NCBI GenBank assembly: GCA_003566875.1
Contig: PXBQ01000450.1
Span: 1-5,433 of the forward strand
Source: Spirochaetaceae bacterium
GTDB lineage: Bacteria; Spirochaetota; Spirochaetia; DSM-27196; PXBQ01
DNA length: 5,433 nucleotides
Direction: 5' to 3'
The notes beneath the pieces were generated by a model, which ran no database searches, was not told the DNA's origin, and saw only the letters and a list, made by a program, of their open reading frames with translations. Both the position numbers and the translations under genes were made by a program. The stretch's first letter is position 1. Each line of letters opens with the position of its first letter. Positions 1-5,197 of the stretch are shown here, piece by piece.

Positions 1-827
1 AAAACGACCGCGTACGCGGAGGCGTATCCGAACTGCATGCGGCCCCACGCACTCGCGACGATCTCGACGACCGGAAACAGCATTCCACCGGAAGGTCCAC
101 CGTAGTTGGCGTACGACGACTGGCTCAGCAACCAGGGGATATCAAACGCCTGGAGCGCACCGATAAAGCCGTTTACAATCACAAGAAAGACGATTGGCTC
201 AAGCTGAGGAAGCGTAATGAACCACTTCTGTTGCACCGGAGACGCACCGTCGATTCGCGCAGCCTCGTAGTACTCCGACGGAATACTGCGGATACCCGCG
301 TATAAAAAAAGGAAGTTGAACGCGATCGCGCGCCACATATCGACGATCGCGACCGAGATAACCGTGTACGGAAACCGGGTCAACCACCCGATTCGTGGAA
401 TACCCAGAGCACCAAACGCCATGTCCACAATTCCGACCTGCGGATTCAAAATGTATCGAAATATCGACGCGCTCAGGAAGAGCGGTATCACGACCGGAAA
501 GAAAAAAATGCCTTTGAATATCCCGGCGCCAAGTCCGGTCAGATCGTCGACCAGCATCGCGAGCGCGATGGAAAAGGTGATTCCGACCGGAATCACGATC
601 GCGACGAAGAGCCCGAGATTACCGATCGCGCGCAGGAACACGGGACTGCGCGCGAGCTCGACGTAGTTCCCGATGCTGACGAAAACAGGTCGTCGGATCC
701 CGTTCCACTCGGTCAAACTCAACGCAATGGTTGCGAGTATCGGGATGACAAAAAAAACCAGAAAGAACCCGAAGAACGGCGCAAGCATCGCGTAATGCTT
801 CAGGTACTTTTTGTTCACTACACTCAT
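1..827 (-). CDS. Carbohydrate ABC transporter permease, MalF/UgpA type (3' end outside window)
   Basis: Inner-membrane permease of a binding-protein-dependent sugar importer. I translated 275 residues from the ATG at 827; the frame stays open to the window edge, and since such permeases are usually about 290-310 residues, only the tail should be missing. Hydrophobic segments lie near residues 13-35, 69-92, 105-125, 155-177, 208-230 and from about 262 onward, consistent with six membrane spans. The ATPase-docking EAA loop is well kept: EAA at 188-190, Gly194, then I-T-L-P at 204-207, in the spacing typical of the family. The WNG near residue 41 after the first span is also common in MalF/UgpA-like permeases. 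A GAGG at 840-837 lies 9 nt before the ATG, and no in-frame start with a better site is seen upstream. It follows the binding-protein gene in the same direction, so it is read as its membrane partner. The substrate cannot be told from sequence. A second permease probably lies left of the window (inference). Confidence 0.93.
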   Translation of the reverse strand, partial: MSVVNKKYLKHYAMLAPFFGFFLVFFVIPILATIALSLTEWNGIRRPVFVSIGNYVELARSPVFLRAIGNLGLFVAIVIPVGITFSIALAMLVDDLTGLGAGIFKGIFFFPVVIPLFLSASIFRYILNPQVGIVDMAFGALGIPRIGWLTRFPYTVISVAIVDMWRAIAFNFLFLYAGIRSIPSEYYEAARIDGASPVQQKWFITLPQLEPIVFLVIVNGFIGALQAFDIPWLLSQSSYANYGGPSGGMLFPVVEIVASAWGRMQFGYASAYAVV

Positions 828-850
828 TATATGATACCTCGGAAAACTCG

Positions 851-911
851 GTCGGGCATGGGCGAATCGATTCATCACCGGAGACGCATAGACTCCCGCC
901 CACGACCCGAC
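851..911 (-). other. Intercistronic stem-loop between binding protein and permease genes
   Basis: Within the 101-nt gap between the two transporter genes, the arm at 911-897 pairs with the arm at 864-851. Six pairs (GTCGGG with CCCGAC), a small 3x2 internal loop, then six more pairs (TGGGCG with CGCCCA) are seen directly. The loop contains a short GGAG/CTCC helix (896-893 with 883-880) that abuts the main stem. No long T-run follows, only TTTT about four bases later, so it is not a standard terminator. Structures in this place (for example between malE and malF) are known to protect upstream mRNA and give more binding protein than permease; that role here is inferred. Confidence 0.6.
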
Positions 912-928
912 GTTCAAGAAACTACCGG

Positions 929-2185
929 TTACCGTCCGCGTGCAAGAACCGCGTTCAAGTCCGATACGGCTTTCTGCGCGGCGGCGGCGGCACCGACCCG
1001 TCCGCCGTACACGGCCTGAGCCGCGTCGCGAAACGGGACGCGCGCCTCGAGCGGCCAGTACGTGAAGTACGCGGCGTCGGCGAATCCGTATCCGGTTGCG
1101 CGCGCGGTCAAAGCGTTCAGTTCATTTCGTTGTACCTCAGGGTCCGCCATTGCGACGCTATTCAGCACCGTTCGCCCGGTCAGGGCAAACCGCGTCGCCT
1201 GCGGCGCATCCGCGATGAATGCCGCCCATTTCCATGCCGCTTCAGCACGCGGGCTCTCGGTGACCCCGATCCACTCTCCGCCGTTAGTTCCACCGTGAAG
1301 CCCTGTGCGGGCGCCGGGGACCAGAGTGTAGTCGTACCTGAACTCGGGGTTCGCCTTCGCCGCGTCGAGGAACGCCGGATTCTGCCATGGGCCCATGACG
1401 TAGTACGCCAACCGGTTTGTCGTGAATAGGTCGACGGCTGCCTGATCACCGGTCGGAACTTCGAGAGCAAACGGCTTGAACCGTTCGTACAGCTCGAGAG
1501 CCTTTTGGATCTCCGCGGCACCGACCGTCGTTCGGCCGTTGACGGCACCGTTCGCCCCACCGGCCGCGCCGACGAACCCCATCACAAACCAACCGTCTTG
1601 TGTCATGTCGGATAGCGAATGCAGCCCGATGTCGTTCACCTTTTCCATCGTCGCAATCCAGTCGTCCCAGTCGCGAAGCGGTTTCGAGGCGTCCACTCCG
1701 GCGCGCTCGAGCACGGTGAGGTTCCGATACAAGAGTTGCGCGTACGCGGTAAACGGCAAGCCGTACACTTTGCCGTCGGGCGAAAGCGCCGACATCCATT
1801 TCTCCGAGAATTGATTACGGAACTCCGCCGGCATCGCGTTGAACCACTCCGCGAGATCCTGCACTATACCGGTTCGCAGAAATGTATCGCCCTGGTTGAA
1901 CGCGACGGTAAACGCGTCGGGGAGAATCCCGGATCCCGCGCCGGTGATGATGGCTTGTTCGAGCTCGGGACGAGGAACAAACTCCACTTTTATGTCGGGA
2001 TTTTTCTGTTCGAACTCGGCCACAAACTGCCGGAACGTCTCGCCCTCCTGCCCGACTCCCCAGTCCGGGAACGTCCAGAACTCGACTTTTGTCACCGACG
2101 CGTCATCTTTCGCGCCGCGTCCGAACGCGGTCGCGCCGACGACAAACATCACGACAAGAACCATACACAGCACTCGCTTTGCCAT
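929..2185 (-). CDS. Extracellular solute-binding protein, family 1 (sugar ABC transporter)
   Basis: Periplasmic or surface receptor that captures a carbohydrate and delivers it to the permease pair. It is 418 residues, normal for the family. Residues 1-20 form a Sec signal (K3-R4, hydrophobic core about 5-19) with a likely cleavage after the ATA at 18-20; there is no lipobox Cys, so a soluble protein is expected. Family marks in order: KVEFWTFPDW (33-42) as the first strand, F51-x2-FVAEFEQ-x2-P (helix and turn), GLPF at 142-145, LLYRN at 151-155, followed by a TW-like RDWDDW at 171-176, TNRLAYYVMGPW at 256-267, GGEW at 302-305, and a terminal Ala-rich helix with SDLNAVL at 408-414. The start has a strong ribosome site, GGAAGGAGG, 6 nt upstream. 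It is the first gene of the transporter operon, downstream of the two-component genes but separated from them by a terminator. The specific sugar is not predictable; many aromatic residues (W38, W42, Y153, W267, W305) fit a sugar site. Confidence 0.93.
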   Translation of the reverse strand: MAKRVLCMVLVVMFVVGATAFGRGAKDDASVTKVEFWTFPDWGVGQEGETFRQFVAEFEQKNPDIKVEFVPRPELEQAIITGAGSGILPDAFTVAFNQGDTFLRTGIVQDLAEWFNAMPAEFRNQFSEKWMSALSPDGKVYGLPFTAYAQLLYRNLTVLERAGVDASKPLRDWDDWIATMEKVNDIGLHSLSDMTQDGWFVMGFVGAAGGANGAVNGRTTVGAAEIQKALELYERFKPFALEVPTGDQAAVDLFTTNRLAYYVMGPWQNPAFLDAAKANPEFRYDYTLVPGARTGLHGGTNGGEWIGVTESPRAEAAWKWAAFIADAPQATRFALTGRTVLNSVAMADPEVQRNELNALTARATGYGFADAAYFTYWPLEARVPFRDAAQAVYGGRVGAAAAAQKAVSDLNAVLARGR

Positions 2186-2191
2186 GAAGTG

Positions 2192-2200
2192 CCTCCTTCC
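2192..2200 (-). promoter_or_regulatory. Strong ribosome binding site of the solute-binding protein gene
   Basis: The minus strand reads GGAAGGAGG, 6 nt before the ATG at 2185. It is the longest anti-16S match in the window and stronger than the GAGG before the permease, in line with the excess of binding protein usually made. Confidence 0.8.
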
Positions 2201-2245
2201 TCAAAATGATACGGCTATTGTGCGACCGGTAGTCGGATATCGAAA

Positions 2246-2274
2246 GGTATTGCAGTACCGTTTTCCGTACCGTT
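2246..2274. promoter_or_regulatory. Candidate operator upstream of the sugar transporter operon
   Basis: Two motifs overlap here. The plus strand shows the octamer GTACCGTT at 2255-2262 and again at 2267-2274, a 12-bp period. Partly overlapping is a 14-bp dyad, GGTATTGCAGTACC (2246-2259), in which 12 of 14 positions are symmetric around a central TGCA. They lie 61-89 bp upstream of the binding-protein ATG, in the only region available for that operon's control after the terminator. LacI-type sugar repressors and NarL-type regulators both bind short dyads or repeats; which protein, if any, binds here is inference. I found no convincing sigma-70 promoter beside it. Confidence 0.35.
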
Positions 2275-2288
2275 CTTGTCGGCCCGGC

Positions 2289-2338
2289 AAAAAAAACGGA
2301 CGATACGATCCCGTCGTATTCCCCGGCGCAACCGTCCG
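2289..2338 (-). terminator. Rho-independent terminator of the kinase/regulator unit
   Basis: Twelve bases after the regulator stop codon, the minus strand can form CGGACG (2338-2333) with CGTCCG (2302-2297), stacked on an inner hairpin ATACGA (2319-2314) with TCGTAT (2308-2303) around a 5-base loop. A 13-base bulge lies on the 5' side between the two helices. A run of eight T (2296-2289) follows at once. It would end transcripts from the two-component genes and insulate the transporter operon downstream. Confidence 0.8.
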
Positions 2339-2349
2339 ATGCCGCCCGT

Positions 2350-3009
2350 TCATAAATCGATAATCCCGTCGTGAAGCGCGATCTGCATGACCTTCGAACG
2401 ATCGTGAACGCCGGTTTTCTCGTAGATTCGACAGACGTGGTTGCGCACCGTCTGTTCCGCGAGAAACAATCGCGTCGCAATCTCGCCGTTGTCGTACCCG
2501 CGCGCAAGTAGCTTTGCGACTTCGCGTTCGCGCCGACTCAACTCGCGATACCACTCGGGCAGCTCCCGCCCGGCGGTGCCGTCAACAGACCGTGCAGTCA
2601 TCGACTTCATGAACTTCTCGGCAACGCCTTGCGAGATCTGGTACGCGCCGCCTCTGAGCGCGCGGAGGGAGTTGATCAGTTCCATCGGCGGCATTTCCTT
2701 GAGCAGGTATCCTTCGGCCCCGTATCTCATCGCGCTGACGACGTACTCATCGTCGTCGAAAGTCGTGAGAATCATCACCTGTATCTCCGGATGTGCGGTT
2801 TTGATCACGCGTGTCGCCTCTACCCCGTCGACGGGTTCCATCCGGATATCCATCAGCACGACGTCGGGGAGGAGCTCCTCGACCATACGGGCAGCGACGT
2901 CGCCCGAGTGCGCAATACCGACGACTTGGATGTCTTTTGCGCAGATCTCGATTACCTTCCGGAGGCTCTCGACGAAAAGCACCTGATCGTCGACCAGCAA
3001 CAACCTCAT
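2350..3009 (-). CDS. Response regulator, NarL/FixJ family with LuxR-type HTH
   Basis: DNA-binding partner of the adjacent kinase; 219 residues, the usual size. The receiver domain (about 1-118) keeps the acidic pair D7-D8, the phosphorylatable D54 in VVLMDIRM, T82/T83 in LTTFDDDEYV, and K104 in GYLLKE. A linker (about 125-155) leads to the LuxR-type helix-turn-helix (about 157-215). This has LSRREREVAKLLARG and then NGEIATRLFLAEQTVRNHV, the recognition helix lying around 184-192. Phosphorylation should drive dimerisation and binding to short repeated sites. The ATG at 3009 is preceded by GAGGAG at a 6-nt spacing, and the gene begins 15 nt after the kinase stop, so the two are co-transcribed. 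A terminator follows it. Its targets cannot be read from sequence; candidates are the dyad and repeats at 2246-2274 and the fab intergenic region. Confidence 0.95.
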   Translation of the reverse strand: MRLLLVDDQVLFVESLRKVIEICAKDIQVVGIAHSGDVAARMVEELLPDVVLMDIRMEPVDGVEATRVIKTAHPEIQVMILTTFDDDEYVVSAMRYGAEGYLLKEMPPMELINSLRALRGGAYQISQGVAEKFMKSMTARSVDGTAGRELPEWYRELSRREREVAKLLARGYDNGEIATRLFLAEQTVRNHVCRIYEKTGVHDRSKVMQIALHDGIIDL

Positions 3010-3015
3010 TGTTTT

Positions 3016-3021
3016 CTCCTC
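3016..3021 (-). promoter_or_regulatory. Ribosome binding site of the response regulator
   Basis: GAGGAG lies 6 nt before the ATG at 3009, inside the 15-nt gap after the kinase stop codon. It supports this start and tight coupling to the kinase gene. Confidence 0.75.
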
Positions 3022-3024
3022 GTG

Positions 3025-4242
3025 TTACTCTGCAAATACGGGGATCTTGACCAGGACGCGAAACCCGTATCGAGTGGCGATGAACGAGATCTCACCGCGT
3101 ACGGCCTCGACGCGTTCGCGCATACCGCGGAGCCCGAGTCCTTCCTCGAACTCGGTCGACACAGAACCATTGTCCAGAATCGAGACGTGGAGGATTCCGT
3201 CGGCGACGCGAAACAGCACATCGACGCGGTCGGCGCGGCTGTGACGGAATGCATTCGTGAGGCCTTCCTGAACGATCCTGTACACGGTCTCGTTGATCTC
3301 TTCACCGAAACTCCGGGGTATATTCCCCCATTCGACACGGATTGTCGTTCCGGTCGATGCCTCGAATGTGCGTATCAAGCGTAGAAACGTCGGTACGCCG
3401 GGCTCGGGGACGCTCGATAAGCTTCGGAGTTTCCGAAGTACGATCCGCGTTTCGCGCAGACAAGCCTGAACAAGGTCACGGGCTTTTTCGATCATCGCGA
3501 CCGTTGCGACCGGATCATCGGTTACTGTGAGTTTCGCGGCGGAGAGCAACATACTGAGGTTCGTCAGAGCGTAACCGGTCGTATCGTGCACCTCGCGCGT
3601 AATACGCTTTCGTTCGTTCTGGATCGAGCGCTCTTCAAGCAGCCTCGCGTACTCCTGGAAGCCGGTGTTAGCTTCGGTCAATCTCCTGATCGCCTCTTCG
3701 TGCTCGAACGCTCGGACGCGGGCGGTCCGGGAGTCGGTGATCAACCGGCCGATGATGAACCAGAGCCCGACAACGAGCACCGACACGGCTGCGGCAGGCG
3801 GGACGCCGGGCGCCATCGGATCGTTAAGGCCTGCGCCGGATATGCCCAAGTACTGCGGCGGAAGCAGCGAACTCGCCCAGACGACAAAAAAAACGGCCGC
3901 AGCGGCAAGTGCCGCTCCGGGACGCGAGGAAACGAAGAGATCGCCGTACCACGCGACGGCAAGCGCAGTTCCGACGATGTCGCCGTCGACGCACGACAGC
4001 GCGGCGACAATGACGATCAACGCGCGAACGCCGAGGAACACGAACCTGATCCGCAACCGTCGCATGATGTGGCCGACGATTGACAAGGAAAAATCTATTC
4101 CGACGAGAAGCGCAACAAATGAGGCAAACTCCGGCACCGAACGAGTCTCGCTCATGTAAACGGGCACAACGGCCGCGTGCGCGGCGACCGAGATGATCGC
4201 CGCAAACCAGCAGCTTCGCCCGTGATGTGTTCGCTCATGCAT
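3025..4242 (-). CDS. Membrane sensor histidine kinase, NarX/DesK-type (HisKA_3 + HATPase_c)
   Basis: Signal sensor that autophosphorylates and passes phosphate to the adjacent NarL-type regulator; 405 residues. The N-terminal half has five or six membrane segments (about 11-30, 40-60, 66-85, 88-103, 109-127, 148-167) with only short loops, so it lacks a large external sensor domain and probably senses something in or near the membrane. A charged, coiled-coil-like helix (about 170-212) joins it to the HisKA_3 domain, with the phospho-acceptor H219 in ERKRITREVHDTTGYAL. The ATPase domain follows: N-box QEGLTNAFRHS (N330), D357-N-G in the G1 box, and GLGLRGMRERV (368-378). G1 reads DNGSV, without the second Gly of the common DxGxG pattern; as I recall B. 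subtilis DesK is similar. The codon before the ATG at 4242 is a stop, so no longer N-terminus is possible; the ribosome site there is poor. It lies 55 nt after fabI, with no terminator seen between. Confidence 0.93.
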   Translation of the reverse strand: MHERTHHGRSCWFAAIISVAAHAAVVPVYMSETRSVPEFASFVALLVGIDFSLSIVGHIMRRLRIRFVFLGVRALIVIVAALSCVDGDIVGTALAVAWYGDLFVSSRPGAALAAAAVFFVVWASSLLPPQYLGISGAGLNDPMAPGVPPAAAVSVLVVGLWFIIGRLITDSRTARVRAFEHEEAIRRLTEANTGFQEYARLLEERSIQNERKRITREVHDTTGYALTNLSMLLSAAKLTVTDDPVATVAMIEKARDLVQACLRETRIVLRKLRSLSSVPEPGVPTFLRLIRTFEASTGTTIRVEWGNIPRSFGEEINETVYRIVQEGLTNAFRHSRADRVDVLFRVADGILHVSILDNGSVSTEFEEGLGLRGMRERVEAVRGEISFIATRYGFRVLVKIPVFAE

Positions 4243-4297
4243 TTACGCATTATGAGATCGGTTTTGCTTCGCGGTCAAGAAGAGAATCCGGTAGCGC

Positions 4298-5074
4298 TTA
4301 CTCCACTCCCGGCAGAAGGATGTTGTGCCCTCCGTCGACAAACAGCGTCTGCCCGGTGACGTTCCGGGACATATCGGAGGCGAGCCACACCGCGGAGTTG
4401 CCGACGTCGTCGATATCGATGTGACGCCGTAACGGCGCGCTTTCGGCGAACTGCGCGTGAGCGTCCTTGAAGCCCGGGACGCCGGCCGCGGCGAGCGTCC
4501 GGATCGGCCCCGGTGATACCACGTTTACGCGTATCCCGCGTGGTCCGAGTTCCGCGGCGAGATATCGGGCGCTCGACTCGAGCGCGGCCTTCGCGGGGCC
4601 CATTACGCGGTATCCGGGTGCTACCTTCTCACCGCCGTAGTACGATAACGTCATGATCGATCCGCCGTCGCCCATCGAAGGAACCGCGGCGCGCGCCAGC
4701 GCGACGAGCGAGTACACGCTGACGTCCATCGCGATCCGGAAGCCGTCGCGACTCGTGTTCAGGAACTCCCCGGTCATGTCGGCGCGCGGCGCAAACGCGA
4801 TCGCGTGAACGAGGATATCAATCTTCGGTACGTGATCGTTCAGACGCCCGAAAAGCCGCTCGATCTGCGCGTCGTCGGTGACGTCGCACTTCTCGACGAA
4901 CGTCGAGCCGAGTTGCTCGGCGAGTGGGCGGACGCGCCGCTCGAAAGGATCGGATGCGTACGACACCGCGATCTGCGCTCCGTGAGCGTGAAGCGCACGC
5001 GCGATTCCCCACGCGATCGAGTGATCGTTCGCGATACCGAACACGAGCGCGGTTTTTCCTTCGAGCATTTTCAT
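4298..5074 (-). CDS. fabI: Enoyl-[acyl-carrier-protein] reductase (NADH), FabI
   Basis: Cytosolic enzyme that reduces trans-2-enoyl-ACP to acyl-ACP, the final step of each type II fatty-acid elongation round. With the start at 5074 the protein is 258 residues, close to E. coli FabI (262). FabI, rather than an ordinary SDR, is indicated by the modified nucleotide motif GIANDHSIAWGIA (13-25), FAP at 94-96, TLSYYGGEK (142-150), Y155-x6-K162 in GYRVMGPAK, and SPGPIRTLAA (187-196). The catalytic Tyr/Lys pair is intact, with Y145 at the position of E. coli Tyr146. Residue 93 is Ala where E. coli has Gly, as in Gram-positive FabI. The start at 5074 is chosen because AAGGAG sits 5 nt before it; the frame stays open back to an ATG at 5212, but that extension has no FabI similarity and would overlap the divergent gene. 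It probably leads a transcription unit with the kinase and regulator. Confidence 0.96.
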   Translation of the reverse strand: MKMLEGKTALVFGIANDHSIAWGIARALHAHGAQIAVSYASDPFERRVRPLAEQLGSTFVEKCDVTDDAQIERLFGRLNDHVPKIDILVHAIAFAPRADMTGEFLNTSRDGFRIAMDVSVYSLVALARAAVPSMGDGGSIMTLSYYGGEKVAPGYRVMGPAKAALESSARYLAAELGPRGIRVNVVSPGPIRTLAAAGVPGFKDAHAQFAESAPLRRHIDIDDVGNSAVWLASDMSRNVTGQTLFVDGGHNILLPGVE

Positions 5075-5079
5075 GATTA

Positions 5080-5085
5080 CTCCTT
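5080..5085 (-). promoter_or_regulatory. Ribosome binding site that fixes the fabI start
   Basis: AAGGAG lies 5 nt before the ATG at 5074. The in-frame ATG two codons later (5068) would have 11 nt of spacing, and upstream in-frame starts lack such a site, so 5074 is preferred. Confidence 0.75.
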
Positions 5086-5143
5086 CCGCCCGGTATCGTA
5101 CAGCAGCCGCTCGCGCGAGTACAGACCCGATTTTGCGACAGCA

Positions 5144-5172
5144 TTGATTATTTGTAAATAAAACGTGACAAT
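5144..5172 (+). promoter_or_regulatory. Candidate sigma-70 promoter for the FabG-like reductase
   Basis: TTGATT (5144-5149) and GACAAT (5167-5172) are spaced by 17 bp, together matching 8 of 12 consensus positions. Initiation about 7 bp downstream would give an RNA of roughly 19 nt before the GTG at 5198 that still includes its ribosome site. It would exclude the alternative ATG at 5171. Predicted by eye only. Confidence 0.35.
5148..5161. promoter_or_regulatory. AT-rich palindrome in the fabI / reductase divergent control region
   Basis: TTATTT-GT-AAATAA is a perfect inverted repeat with 6-bp arms and a 2-bp centre, in an otherwise GC-rich neighbourhood. It lies inside the spacer of the candidate plus-strand promoter and covers most of the -10 of the candidate fabI promoter, so one bound protein could affect both genes. 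I do not recognise it as the published site of FapR, FabR or FabT. Part of its symmetry could simply come from an AT-rich promoter core. Confidence 0.4.
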
Positions 5173-5185
5173 GGCGTACGGTCAA
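5157..5185 (-). promoter_or_regulatory. Candidate sigma-70 promoter for fabI
   Basis: On the minus strand TTGACC (5185-5180) and TTTATT (5162-5157) are 17 bp apart, matching 9 of 12 consensus positions. Transcription would begin near 5150 and leave a leader of about 75 nt before the fabI start at 5074. It overlaps the opposing candidate promoter. Predicted by eye only. Confidence 0.4.
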
Positions 5186-5191
5186 AGGGAG
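5184..5191 (+). promoter_or_regulatory. Ribosome binding site deciding a GTG start
   Basis: AAAGGGAG ends 6 nt before the GTG at 5198. The in-frame ATG at 5171 has only an AT-rich stretch and no purine-rich site before it, so the GTG is the better start. Confidence 0.65.
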
Positions 5192-5197
5192 AAATCG

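Noticed and set aside
866..875. GAATCGATTC-like palindrome (864-873) in the transporter gap
   Set aside because: A short perfect palindrome inside the stem-loop's loop; more likely incidental than an operator because it is between co-transcribed genes.
619..903. Minus-strand open frame of 94 codons
   Set aside because: It overlaps the permease in another frame and spans the intercistronic stem-loop; the permease frame carries the EAA loop and membrane spans.
2206..2211. TATCAT as a -10 for the transporter operon
   Set aside because: It matches 5 of 6 consensus bases but has no -35 at usable spacing, and transcription would start on top of the ribosome site.
1619..2363. Overlapping plus-strand open frames of 174 and 196 codons
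   Set aside because: They are antisense to the binding-protein gene, with Arg/Pro/His-rich translations typical of shadow frames in GC-rich DNA and no clear ribosome sites.
2629..3384. Open frame of 251 codons on the plus strand
   Set aside because: It lies antisense across the regulator and kinase genes, whose domains and motifs are unmistakable; its translation shows no recognisable family.
4243..4297. Terminator or promoter between fabI and the kinase
   Set aside because: Only a weak CTTC/GAAG pairing is seen, without a T-run, and no paired promoter hexamers stand out.
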